64,000 bases of DNA from Paraburkholderia lycopersici (GTDB taxonomy: Bacteria; Pseudomonadota; Gammaproteobacteria; Burkholderiales; Burkholderiaceae): the NCBI RefSeq assembly GCF_900096975.1, contig NZ_FMYQ01000017.1:85714-149713 (forward strand). The letters are read 5' to 3'. Under the pieces are notes generated by a model. The model saw nothing but the letters and a program-made list of their open reading frames with translations. It made no database searches and was not told the origin of the DNA. Both the position numbers and the translations under genes were made by a program. Shown here in pieces: positions 53,402 through 62,061 of this stretch. How positions within the stretch are numbered: position 1 is the stretch's first letter; each line of letters begins with the position of its first letter.

Positions 53402-54708
53402 ATCAGCTCTTCATTGGCGCGGGCATGTTCGGCGGCCTGCTCGCGGTACTGTCCTTCGGTGTGCCGATTGCGTTCGCGCTGCTGTTCGTCGCGCTCGTCT
53501 CGCTCTTCGTGACGGGCGGAGGCTGGGACGCGCTGAATCTCATCGCCAGCACGTACTGGGGATCGGTCGCTTCGTTCACGCTCACTTCGGTGCCGATGTT
53601 CATGTTCATGGGCGCCATCGTTTCCGCATCGGGCATGGGCGCGCGGCTCTACGGCGCGATGGCGACGATACTGGACGGGATGCCGGGCGGCCTCGCCGTG
53701 GCGACGACGCTTGCATGCGGCGTGATGGCGGCGGTTTCCGGGTCGAGCGTTGCCACGGCAGCGGCCGTGGGCGGTTTTGCGGTGTCGGAAATGCGGCGCC
53801 ACGGCGTGCCTTCCGGGCATGCCTGCGGGTCGGTGGCTGCCGGGGGCACCCTCGGCATCCTTCTGCCGCCCAGCATTCCGCTGATCGTCTACAGCGTGAT
53901 TGCCGAGCAGTCCATCGGGCGGCTTTTCGTGGCGACGCTGGTGCCCGGCGTCATGATGGCCGCCGCCTTCGGCATCTATCAGATCGCGCTCGCGTTGCGC
54001 CGCCGCGAGCCCGGCGCGCCGCGGCGCACGCGGGCGCTTGCGCCGCTCAAGGCGCGCGTACTCGCGCTCAAGGACATCGGACCGTTCGCACTGCTGATTC
54101 TCATCATTCTCGGCTCGCTGTACCGCGGCCTCGCCACGCCGCAGGAGGCGGCCTCGCTCGGCATCGTCGCGAGCCTGATCCTTGCCGGCGCGGTGTATCG
54201 CGAGCTGACGTGGAGGAAGTTTCGCGAGATCCTCGTGAACGCCGCGCAAAGCAGCGTGATGATTCTCGCGGTGATTTCCTCGGCCATCGTGTTCGGCTAC
54301 GTGATGACCACGAGCCAGGTCGCCATCTCGCTCACGCAGGCCGTTGCGGGCGCACACGTCGCGCCGTGGGTGTTGTTCGTGAGCATCAATCTGCTGCTGA
54401 TCTTTCTGGGCTGCTTCATGGAGACGATCGCGATCATCGTCGTGACGATGCCCGTGCTCGTGCCGGTGGTGCAGGCCTATCACTGGAACCTCGTGTGGTT
54501 CGGCGTGGTGGTGGTCATCAACATGGAGATGGCGCTGATCCACCCGCCGGTGGGCCTCAATCTGTTCGTGGTGCGCAGCGTGGCGCCCGACGTGCCGCTG
54601 CGCCGCATCGTGTTCGGCACGCTGCCGTACGTGTTCATCATGGCGATGGTGCTCGCGCTGATCGGCGTGTTCCCGCAATTGACCATGCTGATTCCCGCCG
54701 CTACGTGA
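53398..54708 (+). CDS. TRAP transporter large permease (DctM type), system 1
   Basis: A 436-residue inner-membrane protein with about 12 helices, the Na+-coupled transport subunit. Characteristic segments are FTLTSVPMFMFMGAIVSASGMGARLYG, ACGVMAAVSGSSVATAAAVGGFAV and GGTLGILLPPSIPLIVYSVIAEQSIGRLF. The start is GTG 53398, in a four-base overlap with DctQ and behind GGGAGGGAG. The 3' end overlaps the convergent ketopantoate-reductase-like gene by eight bases. Confidence 0.93.
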   Translation: MNQLFIGAGMFGGLLAVLSFGVPIAFALLFVALVSLFVTGGGWDALNLIASTYWGSVASFTLTSVPMFMFMGAIVSASGMGARLYGAMATILDGMPGGLAVATTLACGVMAAVSGSSVATAAAVGGFAVSEMRRHGVPSGHACGSVAAGGTLGILLPPSIPLIVYSVIAEQSIGRLFVATLVPGVMMAAAFGIYQIALALRRREPGAPRRTRALAPLKARVLALKDIGPFALLILIILGSLYRGLATPQEAASLGIVASLILAGAVYRELTWRKFREILVNAAQSSVMILAVISSAIVFGYVMTTSQVAISLTQAVAGAHVAPWVLFVSINLLLIFLGCFMETIAIIVVTMPVLVPVVQAYHWNLVWFGVVVVINMEMALIHPPVGLNLFVVRSVAPDVPLRRIVFGTLPYVFIMAMVLALIGVFPQLTMLIPAAT

Positions 54709-55723
54709 GCGAGTCCGCATCCGCGTCCTCCAGCCGGGGCGCGAGTGCGAGGCCGCGCAGCAGCGCGAGAACGGTGGTGATGGCAGGGCAGGGCACGCCG
54801 GCTTCTTCGCCGATCTGCCTGACCTGTCCGACGATGGCCTCCGTCTCGAGCGGGGCGCGGTGCAGGACGTCCTGCAGCATGGACGGTTTGATACCCCGCC
54901 AGGGCGGTGCGTCCGCCGGCGCGCCGCCGTTTGCGAGCGCGGCCCGGATACGCGCGGGCGCGTCCCCGATCTGCATGCCGCATGCGCGTGCGATGGCCGC
55001 GACTTCGTCGGCCAGCTGGAGGCACAGGTTTTCGAGTCCGGGAACGCCTCGGAGCGCGTCGATCGGCAGGCGCGTCAAAGCGCACACGACGTTGAGCGGG
55101 ACGTTGCGCGACACCTTCATCCAGATCTCACGGCGCAGGTCGGTGCAGGCCTCGGCGGCGAGTCCCGTGTGCGCGAGCAGCGACACGGTCGTTTGCAGCC
55201 GCCCGGTGAGCGTTCCATCCGGTTCGCCGGCTATCCAGCGGTTCTGGCCGCTGTGGCGAATCACGCCGGGGGCGGCGATCTCGTTGGCCGAGTAGACCAC
55301 GCAACCGAGCACATGTTCGGGCCGCACGGTGTTCCACAGACGTGCGCCCGGATCGACGAGCGGCAGCGGGCCGCGCGAGCCGGTGCCGTGCCGCCACCAC
55401 CAGGGGATGCCGTTCGCGACGAAGACAACCCAGCCCGCCGCCCCGCGCAGCGCAGCAATCGCTTCGGCGGCGTCGGCCTGAGCGAAGGCCTTGAGCGTGA
55501 CGAACACGATGTCCTGCGCCGGGAGATCGGCCGGCGTATCCGTCGCGGCGGCCGGATGTGTGACGGATCGTTCGGTACCCGAAAGAATGGTGAGTCCGCT
55601 GGCGCGAATCGCGGCCAGATGCGCACCGCGCGCGATGATCGAGACGTCGTGTCCGCCGCCCGCGATGAGGCGGCTGGCGAGGTAGCCGCCGACCGCGCCG
55701 GCGCCGAACAGGGCGAGCTTCAT
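54701..55723 (-). CDS. Ketopantoate reductase (ApbA/PanE) family oxidoreductase
   Basis: A 340-residue NAD(P)-dependent reductase. The dinucleotide motif GAGAVGGYLA is at 7-16, the catalytic Lys is probably in IWMKVSRNVPLN, and VPCPAITTVLALLRGLA closes the C-terminal domain. The true PanE reaction is ketopantoate to pantoate, but genes of this family in catabolic clusters often reduce other 2-keto acids or act on 2-hydroxy acids. Pairing with an RraA-like aldolase seven bases upstream in the same operon favours a catabolic role. Its 3' end overlaps the TRAP permease gene tail to tail by eight bases. Confidence 0.87.
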   Translation of the reverse strand: MKLALFGAGAVGGYLASRLIAGGGHDVSIIARGAHLAAIRASGLTILSGTERSVTHPAAATDTPADLPAQDIVFVTLKAFAQADAAEAIAALRGAAGWVVFVANGIPWWWRHGTGSRGPLPLVDPGARLWNTVRPEHVLGCVVYSANEIAAPGVIRHSGQNRWIAGEPDGTLTGRLQTTVSLLAHTGLAAEACTDLRREIWMKVSRNVPLNVVCALTRLPIDALRGVPGLENLCLQLADEVAAIARACGMQIGDAPARIRAALANGGAPADAPPWRGIKPSMLQDVLHRAPLETEAIVGQVRQIGEEAGVPCPAITTVLALLRGLALAPRLEDADADSLT

Positions 55724-55730
55724 CGGGCGT

Positions 55731-56441
55731 TCAGGCGCCGCGTGGGCAGGGCGCGTCGATTTCCTCGACGTCGAGTTGCGCATACGAGTCCGCAGCGCCG
55801 CTCGTGTGCCAGGGGTGCGCGCCTTCCGCGATCGCGCGGATGGCGGACTCGTCGCGCGCCATACGCTGGAATGCGGCTTCGACGACGGCTTGCGCATCGG
55901 CATGCGGGACCACCACCACGCCGTCGCCGTCTGCGATTACCAGGTCGCCGGGGTGCACGACCACGCCGTCGCATGACACGGGCGTATTGACCGAGCCGTG
56001 GCCGGCTTTGAGCGGTCGCGCGGGCGAGATCAGCGTGGACCACACCGGAAAGCGCATCTTTTCGAGCGTATTCGTGTCGCGGATGCAGCCTTGCACGACG
56101 ACGCCGGCAAGTCCTTTCGCCGCCGCATAGTGCGCCGCGACGTCGCCCCACTGCGCGCCGGAGTTTTCCGCGTGGGTGACGACCACCAGCACGTCGCCGC
56201 GTTGCGCGAGATAGAGCGCGCGATGCATCATCAGGTTGTCGCCCGGCGCGCAAACGGCAGTGATCGCCGACCCCGCGACCGTGAGCCCGCGATTCAGGGC
56301 GCGCATGCGTGGCGTCATGAGTCCGCTGCGGGCGTTGGGGCCCATTGCCTCGTGAACGTCCGCGGTGCTCAACTGGACCGCGCGCTCGCAGAGCGCTGCC
56401 GGGATGCGCTCGACCTGTGTGTAGACCTTCGAAATGCCCAT
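55731..56441 (-). CDS. RraA-family protein (HMG/oxaloacetate aldolase-like)
   Basis: A 236-residue protein starting at ATG 56441 with GGAGGA upstream. The RraA/HMG-aldolase fold is seen in LSTADVHEAMG, CAPGDNLMMHRALYLAQRGDVLVVV, VVQGCIRDTNTLEKMRFPVWS and the D-x-x-x-x-D metal loop DLVIADGDGVVVVP. Catalytic members split 4-hydroxy-4-methyl-2-oxoglutarate or decarboxylate oxaloacetate; RraA proper regulates RNase E. The conserved arginine and aspartate of the aldolases (CIRDTN) are present, so an aldolase or decarboxylase is likelier. It is the first gene of a two-gene operon with the PanE-like reductase. Confidence 0.88.
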   Translation of the reverse strand: MGISKVYTQVERIPAALCERAVQLSTADVHEAMGPNARSGLMTPRMRALNRGLTVAGSAITAVCAPGDNLMMHRALYLAQRGDVLVVVTHAENSGAQWGDVAAHYAAAKGLAGVVVQGCIRDTNTLEKMRFPVWSTLISPARPLKAGHGSVNTPVSCDGVVVHPGDLVIADGDGVVVVPHADAQAVVEAAFQRMARDESAIRAIAEGAHPWHTSGAADSYAQLDVEEIDAPCPRGA

Positions 56442-56673
56442 GGTGTCCTCCGTAAAGATGGACTCCGATATTGAATGGCACGTTCGAGGCGAACAAGCGC
56501 GCATGTCGCGCGTGTTTTGCAATGTGAACCATTGCACGCCTCGTGCATCGCCGGCGAAACCGGTGCTTGCGGGATTTCTCTAGCGGTACTGAAGGCCGCG
56601 TCGCGCTAGTATCGAAAGGCGCATCAGCCGGCTGGCGGCTTCGAAGCCATGAACGACCACGCGAGGAAATGCG

Positions 56674-57570
56674 ATGCCATCCCATACCCTTGACACCGGC
56701 GCGATATCCGCAACGTCGATCCATCAGATGCTTGCATGCGGTCTGGTTTGCGCGGGCACGCCAATCGACGAAGTCTCCATATCGGATGAAACGGGGCGGC
56801 CGCGTTCGGGCACGCAGAGCCTCGAGCGCGCGATTTGCCTGCTGCGCGAACTGGCGTCGCGCAACCGCGCGGGGTGGCGACTCGGCGAGCTGGCCGCGCG
56901 CTGCGAGATCGACAAGGGCTCGGCGCACCGGCTGCTCGCTTGCCTGATTCGCGAGCGTCTCGTCGAGCAGCGGTCTTCCGACCGGCGCTATCAGCTTGGG
57001 CCGTTGTTGTGGGAGCTTGCGCTTTCCGCGCCGCCCCGCACGGCGCCGCCCGATGTCTGCCGCGAGCGGCTAACGGCCGTGGCGAGGCGTTTTGGCGGAC
57101 TCGCGTTCCTGATGCTGAGGAGCGGCAACGAGTATGTCTGCGCAATGCGCGCGGGTCACGCGGAGCTGCGCGCGATATCGGTCGAAGCGGGCACGCGCCG
57201 ACCGCTCATCACGTCGGCGGGCGGCGTCTCGATCCTGCTCGCGCTGCCGGAATACGACGCGCAGCGCATCCGCGCGAACAATATTCGCCAGGAACTGTCG
57301 CGCTGCGGCGATGTGCGCTTGAGGAGCCTCGACCAGATGTACCGCCGTTCCCAGGCCTTCGGCTACGGTGTGAACCTCGGCGACGTGGTGCCCGGCATCC
57401 ACGCCGTCGGCGTGCCCGTGTTCAGCCGGCCAGGCAAGCCGGTTGCCTCCCTCTGCCTGATGACCTGGTCGGACAGCCTGCCCGAAGCGCGCGTGGACGA
57501 AGCCTGCGAGGCGCTCATGGCGGAGGCGCCGGCTGCCGTGGCCTGTTGCACGGCTGAAGTAGCCGCCTGA
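56674..57570 (+). CDS. IclR-family regulator of the hydroxyacid/TRAP operon
   Basis: A 298-residue IclR protein with a 50-residue leader. The winged helix-turn-helix is at about 50-105 (WRLGELAARCEIDKGSAHRLLACLIRERLVEQ) and the effector domain contains EAGTRRPLITSAGGVSILLALP and YGVNLGDVVPGIHAVGVPV. Both motifs are shared with the regulator at 44741-45607, suggesting related effectors. It is divergent from the RraA/PanE pair (232-base gap) and upstream of the hydroxyacid dehydrogenase/TRAP operon, either of which it could control. Its stop codon lies inside a tandem-repeat tract. Confidence 0.92.
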   Translation: MPSHTLDTGAISATSIHQMLACGLVCAGTPIDEVSISDETGRPRSGTQSLERAICLLRELASRNRAGWRLGELAARCEIDKGSAHRLLACLIRERLVEQRSSDRRYQLGPLLWELALSAPPRTAPPDVCRERLTAVARRFGGLAFLMLRSGNEYVCAMRAGHAELRAISVEAGTRRPLITSAGGVSILLALPEYDAQRIRANNIRQELSRCGDVRLRSLDQMYRRSQAFGYGVNLGDVVPGIHAVGVPVFSRPGKPVASLCLMTWSDSLPEARVDEACEALMAEAPAAVACCTAEVAA

Positions 57571-57639
57571 AGTAGACGCCTGAAGTAGACGCCTGAAGTT
57601 TCAGCCCGAAAGTTTCAGCCCGAAAGTTTCCGCCAGAAA
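57564..57639. repeat. Two adjoining tandem-repeat tracts (13-bp and 14-bp units)
   Basis: A 13-bp unit CGCCTGAAGTAGA is repeated 2.8 times (57564-57599). It is followed without a gap by a 14-bp unit GTTTCAGCCCGAAA repeated three times (57598-57639, the third copy with three changes). The first tract contains the IclR stop codon, and repeated TGA and TAG triplets lie in the frame. Slippage could change the spacing to the downstream promoter. Confidence 0.8.
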
Positions 57640-57882
57640 GTTGCCACTTGACGTCGCGGCGTGACGTGGCGCCCGGGTTTTGTGCCTGAACGCACCGCTT
57701 GCGGCATCTCCGCTTTGGGGATGTGCGTCGGCGGCGCGTTGACGTCCCCGCGACGGTGCCGCACACCGCGCGCTTGCGCAGCGCAAAAAAGTTCACACTG
57801 CAAAACGCGGCGCCGCCACTCGATTGCCGCTGTCCTGATCGCCCGACACAATGAATCGACAGGACAACGGATAAGGACCGGC
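57571..57882. other. Intergenic region before the hydroxyacid dehydrogenase gene
   Basis: About 310 bases containing the tandem repeats and, further on, the control region for the dehydrogenase/TRAP operon. A reading frame in phase with the dehydrogenase extends upstream from 57661. The ATG at 57883 with AAGGA before it is the clear start, so the upstream part is not counted as coding. Confidence 0.6.
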
Positions 57883-59103
57883 ATGGACATCGAGAAGGCC
57901 ATCAATCTCGACGATCTGCGGCTGCTGGCGAGGAAGCGGCTGCCGCGGATCGCGTTCGACTTCATCGAAGGCGGTGCAGACGACGAGCGCTGTCTCGCGC
58001 GCAACCGGGAGGCGTTTCAGCGCTATCGACTGGTGCCGCGCTACCTCGTGGACGTGTCGCGGCGCGACCAGTCCTGCACGTTGCTCGGACGCACCTATGC
58101 GAGCCCGTTCGGCATTTCGCCGACCGGCCTCGCGGGCCTGTTCCGGCCGAACGCGGACTTGATGCTCGCGGCGGAAGCGGCGGCGGCGAACATCCCGTAC
58201 CTGATGTCGAGCGCGAGCACCGATTCGATCGAGGAAGCGGCGAAGATCGCGCCGCACAACACGTGGTTTCAGATCTATGGCACGCGCAACGACACGATCA
58301 ACGACGATCTCGTTCGACGCGCCCGCGACGCCGCCATCGAAACGCTGGTGTTGACCGTGGACGTGCCGGTCAACTCGAATCGCGAACGCAATCGCCGCAA
58401 CGGCTTCACGCGGCCGCTCAAGCTTTCGCCCGCGATCGTGCTGGAGGCGATGGGCCATCCGCTCTGGGTGCTGCGCTATCTGCGCAGCGGCGGCATGCCG
58501 ATGATGAAGAACTGGGCACATTACGCGCCGCCCGGCGCCCGGGCGGGCGACGTGGCCGACCTGTACGGCACGCTCACGCCCGCACCCGCCACCACGTGGC
58601 GCTCGCTCGAGCGCGTGCGCGATCTGTGGCCGGGCAAGCTCGTCGTGAAAGGCATCCTGCACCATCGCGACGCCGCGCTTGCCGCCAACGCGGGGGTGGA
58701 CGGCATCATCGTTTCCAATCACGGCGGGCGGCAGCTCGACGGCGCGCCGTCGCCGGTCGAGATGCTGCCGGCGATCAAGACCGCCGTCGGCGGGCGCGTG
58801 GAGTTGATGCTCGACAGCGGCGTGCGGCGCGGCACGGACGTGGTCGTCGCGTTGTGCCTCGGCGCGCGGGCCGTGACGTTCGGGCGGCCCACGCTCTACG
58901 GGGCAGCCGCCGGCGGCCGGCCCGGCGTGCGCAAGGCCATCGAGATCATGCGCCGCGAGGTGGACGTCGTGATGGCGCAGATCGGTTGCGCGAGCCTCAA
59001 TGAACTTGGTACTGCGAATCTTCACGACTGGCCACCAGGCGAAGTGGCAAGGCGGGCCGAAATGCTGCGCCACGACGGCGACGCGGTACTGAACGCCGGT
59101 TAG
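57883..59103 (+). CDS. FMN-dependent alpha-hydroxyacid dehydrogenase (LldD/MdlB/glycolate oxidase family)
   Basis: A 406-residue flavoprotein. The N-terminal IEKAINLDDLRLLARKRLPRIAFDFIEGGADDE, the catalytic histidine His280 (VSNHGGRQLDG), and the FMN phosphate site LDSGVRRGTDVVVALCLGARAV are diagnostic. The central membrane-binding segment (about 180-220, GHPLWVLRYLRSGG) resembles the membrane-associated L-lactate/L-mandelate dehydrogenases, which pass electrons to the respiratory chain, rather than soluble oxidases. It converts an L-2-hydroxy acid to the 2-keto acid. The TRAP genes start 42 bases later, so it likely oxidises the imported acid. Confidence 0.92.
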   Translation: MDIEKAINLDDLRLLARKRLPRIAFDFIEGGADDERCLARNREAFQRYRLVPRYLVDVSRRDQSCTLLGRTYASPFGISPTGLAGLFRPNADLMLAAEAAAANIPYLMSSASTDSIEEAAKIAPHNTWFQIYGTRNDTINDDLVRRARDAAIETLVLTVDVPVNSNRERNRRNGFTRPLKLSPAIVLEAMGHPLWVLRYLRSGGMPMMKNWAHYAPPGARAGDVADLYGTLTPAPATTWRSLERVRDLWPGKLVVKGILHHRDAALAANAGVDGIIVSNHGGRQLDGAPSPVEMLPAIKTAVGGRVELMLDSGVRRGTDVVVALCLGARAVTFGRPTLYGAAAGGRPGVRKAIEIMRREVDVVMAQIGCASLNELGTANLHDWPPGEVARRAEMLRHDGDAVLNAG

Positions 59104-59145
59104 CGGCAGCGCCGCCATTCCGAGACCAAAAAAAGGAGACACCCA

Positions 59146-60150
59146 GTGAAAAAGCCCACCCGTTTCTTGGCCGCTCCGTGGGGGCGCGCCGCGCTCGCCG
59201 TGTGCGTGCTGTGCACTGCGGTCTATGCCCACGCGGCGGTCATGTGGCGCGCCTATACGTACAACGCGGCGGCTACGGTCACGGCCGTGAAGGGACTCAA
59301 CGCGCTTTTCGAGCAGATTCGCAGCGACACGGACAATGCGCTCTCGATCCGCCTCAACCTGGGCGGCACGCTAGCCATCAGCGCGACGAATATCACGGAA
59401 GCCGTGGCGGGTAACGTCGTGCAGATGGGCGACGACGCCTTCTTCGTGGGCAGCGTGCCGGTGGGCGGCACCGTGCGCCTGCCGATGCTGATCGGCGACC
59501 GCGCCGCGTTCGACCGCGGCTGGGCCGCCGAAGCGCCTTTTCTCAAGGCGGCCTACGACAGGAAGGGCGTCGTGCTGCTCGGCCACTACACGTTCCCGAT
59601 CAACGTGATCTGGTCGCGCAGGAAGCTCACCACGCTTGCGGACATCGCGGGCCAGAAGATCCGCGTCATTTCGCCGGAGCAGGCCGAGTTTATCCAGCGC
59701 CTCGGCGGCATTCCCGTGACGCTCGGGACATCGGAAGTCGCGGCGGCGCTCGACCGAGGTGTGATCGACGGCGTGACGACCGCGAGTTCGGGCTATGGCT
59801 ACATCTGGCGCGACCTGCTCAAGTATCGCTACAACCTCAACATCAGCTTCATCGACTCGCTGATTCTGGTGAACAAGCAGGCATGGGCGGCGCTGCCGCC
59901 GCAAACCCAGGCGAAGGTGCAGCAGGACGTCGATGCGGCCACCGCCCGCATCTCCGACGCGATGGCCGAGGAAGAAGACCGCTTGACGAGCCAGCTCGGC
60001 AGCAGCGGCATTACCGTGACCACGCCGACGCCGGCCGACATGGCGCAGGCGCGGCGCCTCATCTCGCCTTACTGGGACTCGTGGGCGAACGCGCGAGGCG
60101 GCACGGCCGAGCAGGCGCTGTCGAAGGTTCGCGCCGCGATCGAGAGGTGA
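59146..60150 (+). CDS. TRAP transporter substrate-binding protein (DctP type), system 2
   Basis: A 334-residue periplasmic binding protein. The start is GTG at 59146 behind AAAGGAGAC. Residues 1-30 are a signal peptide (AVYAHA|AV). The DctP pattern is FPINVIWSRRKLTTLADIAGQKIRVISPEQAEFIQRLGGIPVTLGTSEVAAALDRGVIDGVTT; the conserved Arg in GQKIRV binds the substrate carboxylate. Its sequence differs strongly from the system-1 DctP, so the two systems probably carry different acids. Confidence 0.9.
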   Translation: MKKPTRFLAAPWGRAALAVCVLCTAVYAHAAVMWRAYTYNAAATVTAVKGLNALFEQIRSDTDNALSIRLNLGGTLAISATNITEAVAGNVVQMGDDAFFVGSVPVGGTVRLPMLIGDRAAFDRGWAAEAPFLKAAYDRKGVVLLGHYTFPINVIWSRRKLTTLADIAGQKIRVISPEQAEFIQRLGGIPVTLGTSEVAAALDRGVIDGVTTASSGYGYIWRDLLKYRYNLNISFIDSLILVNKQAWAALPPQTQAKVQQDVDAATARISDAMAEEEDRLTSQLGSSGITVTTPTPADMAQARRLISPYWDSWANARGGTAEQALSKVRAAIER

Positions 60151-60154
60151 TGTC

Positions 60155-60739
60155 ATGAAAGCAGGCATTGTCATGGCCAAGGCACCTGAAACCCCGGAGA
60201 TTGCAGTGCGTGCGTTCGCCGGGAACGAGACGCCGGGCGAGGAGACGGGCGAAAGCCGCATCGACTGGGTGTGCCGATGGGTCACCCAGCTCGCGGTTAT
60301 CGCGCTGATCCTGATGATCGCAACCGAAGTGATCGCACGCAGCGTGTTCCACCTCTCGCTCGAAGTGACGGACGAACTGGGCGGCTATGCGCTGATCGTC
60401 GTCACGTTCGTGAGCTTGCCCACCTGCCAGGCACAGGGCGCCTTCCACCACGTGCACTTTCTCGACGCGAGGCTCGGGCCGCTCGCCCGCGCGGTGCTGC
60501 GAGCCGTGTTCAGCGCGGTGAGCCTCGCCGCCATCGCCATCCTGTGCTGGCAGTTCGTGCTGTTCGCACTGACGAGCTGGCAGTCCGGCGACGTCGCGGC
60601 AACCACGCTGCTGACGCCGCTGTGGATCCCGCGCGCGATCATGTGCTTCGGCTCCGCGTGCCTGTGTCTTTCGCTGTGCCGCACGCTGCATCGCGACTGG
60701 CGTTGCATCGCGAACCTCTTGCACGGGAGAAACGCATGA
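60155..60739 (+). CDS. TRAP transporter small permease (DctQ type), system 2
   Basis: A 194-residue inner-membrane protein with four helices (about 42-62, 80-100, 120-142 and 155-172). TDELGGYALIVVTFVSLPTCQAQGAFHHVHF is the DctQ-type loop. An unusually long hydrophilic leader (about 35 residues) precedes the first helix. It overlaps the large permease gene by four bases. Confidence 0.9.
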   Translation: MKAGIVMAKAPETPEIAVRAFAGNETPGEETGESRIDWVCRWVTQLAVIALILMIATEVIARSVFHLSLEVTDELGGYALIVVTFVSLPTCQAQGAFHHVHFLDARLGPLARAVLRAVFSAVSLAAIAILCWQFVLFALTSWQSGDVAATTLLTPLWIPRAIMCFGSACLCLSLCRTLHRDWRCIANLLHGRNA

Positions 60740-62040
60740 TCGCGCACATCGAACTCGCCGTGACGTTTCTGCTCTTTCTCGGCCTGCTCGGCGCGGGCAT
60801 GGCGGTGCCGTTCGCCATTCTCGTGCCGGCGCTCGCGTACCTTTACATGCAGGGCGGTGTGGCGGCATTCGGCGGCATCGGGCTGACGAGCTGGGGCAGC
60901 ATGAACAGCTACACGCTCACGGCCATTCCGCTCTTTATCCTGATGGCCGAGTGCATTCAGGCAAGCGGACTCGGCTTTCGCGTATATGGCGGCCTTGCGC
61001 GGCTTTTTCGGCGCATGCCGGGCGGCCTTGTTCAGACCAACCTGATAGGCTGCGCGCTCTTCGCCGCCGTGAGCGGCTCGAGCATCGCCACGGCGGCAGC
61101 CGTGGGCAACGTGGCGTTGCCGCAGCTCGGCGCGCGCTGCTACGACCGCAAGCTCTCCACCGGCTCGCTCGCCGCCGGCGGCACGCTGGGCATTCTGTTT
61201 CCTCCGAGCATTGCGCTGATCGTCTACGGCACCTTCACGGAAACTTCGGTTGCCAAACTGTTCATGGCCGGCGTCGTGCCCGGCGTCTTGCTCACGATGC
61301 TGTTCGTGATCTACGTGGCCGTTCGCGCCTTGATGCGTCCGGACCTCGTGGAAACGCCCGACGAAACCCCGACGCGCCTCGCCATCCTGGTTCGCGCGCT
61401 GTGCGACGTGCTGCCGCTCGGGTTGCTCGTGGGCGGCGTGCTGGGCGCAATCTACGCGGGTATCGCCACGCCGACCGAAGCTGCGGCTGTCGGCTGCATC
61501 GCGGCGATGATGATCTGCCGTCTCTTTGCCACCTTCACCTGGAAAACGCTCACGACCTCGCTGCGCAAGGCCACGCTCATCGTCGGCAACATCATCTTCA
61601 TCACTTACGCCGCCTACATTTTTTCGTATGCGATGACGTATGCGGGCGTTGGCGAGGAAATCACGTCGTTCATCGTGGGGCTGCATTTGACGAAGCCTCA
61701 GTTCTTCATCGCGCTACTGGTTCTCTATACGGTGCTCGGCGCGTTGATCGAGAGCCTTGGCATGATCGTCATCACGGTGCCGTTGCTTGCGCCGGTGCTT
61801 GCCAGTTACGGCATCGACCCGGTCTGGTTCGGCGTGGTGGTCGTGATGTTCATCGAAATGGGGCAGATTACGCCGCCCATCGGCATCAATCTGTTCGTAA
61901 TCCAGAGTATTTCAAAAGGCTCTATCACGGAAGTCGTGCAGGGCACGATTCCCTTTCATCTCATCATGTTCGCGTTGCTTGCGCTGCTGATGGCATTTCC
62001 GCAAATCGCCCTGTGGCTACCCACGCGCATGATCGGCTAA
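60736..62040 (+). CDS. TRAP transporter large permease (DctM type), system 2
   Basis: A 434-residue inner-membrane protein with about 12 helices. It has YTLTAIPLFILMAECIQASGLGFRVYGGLARLF, ALFAAVSGSSIATAAAVGNVALPQL, GGTLGILFPPSIALIVYGTFTETSVAKLF and GQITPPIGINLFVIQSIS, all standard DctM motifs. It forms the sodium-driven acid importer with the preceding P and Q genes. The SMP-30-like gene follows after 21 bases in the same operon. Confidence 0.93.
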   Translation: MIAHIELAVTFLLFLGLLGAGMAVPFAILVPALAYLYMQGGVAAFGGIGLTSWGSMNSYTLTAIPLFILMAECIQASGLGFRVYGGLARLFRRMPGGLVQTNLIGCALFAAVSGSSIATAAAVGNVALPQLGARCYDRKLSTGSLAAGGTLGILFPPSIALIVYGTFTETSVAKLFMAGVVPGVLLTMLFVIYVAVRALMRPDLVETPDETPTRLAILVRALCDVLPLGLLVGGVLGAIYAGIATPTEAAAVGCIAAMMICRLFATFTWKTLTTSLRKATLIVGNIIFITYAAYIFSYAMTYAGVGEEITSFIVGLHLTKPQFFIALLVLYTVLGALIESLGMIVITVPLLAPVLASYGIDPVWFGVVVVMFIEMGQITPPIGINLFVIQSISKGSITEVVQGTIPFHLIMFALLALLMAFPQIALWLPTRMIG

Positions 62041-62061
62041 CCATACCCGGGAGACGCATTC

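Noticed and set aside
57661..57882. An N-terminal extension of the hydroxyacid dehydrogenase
   Set aside because: The extension does not resemble the family, whereas ATG 57883 has a good ribosome binding site and starts exactly at the conserved N terminus.
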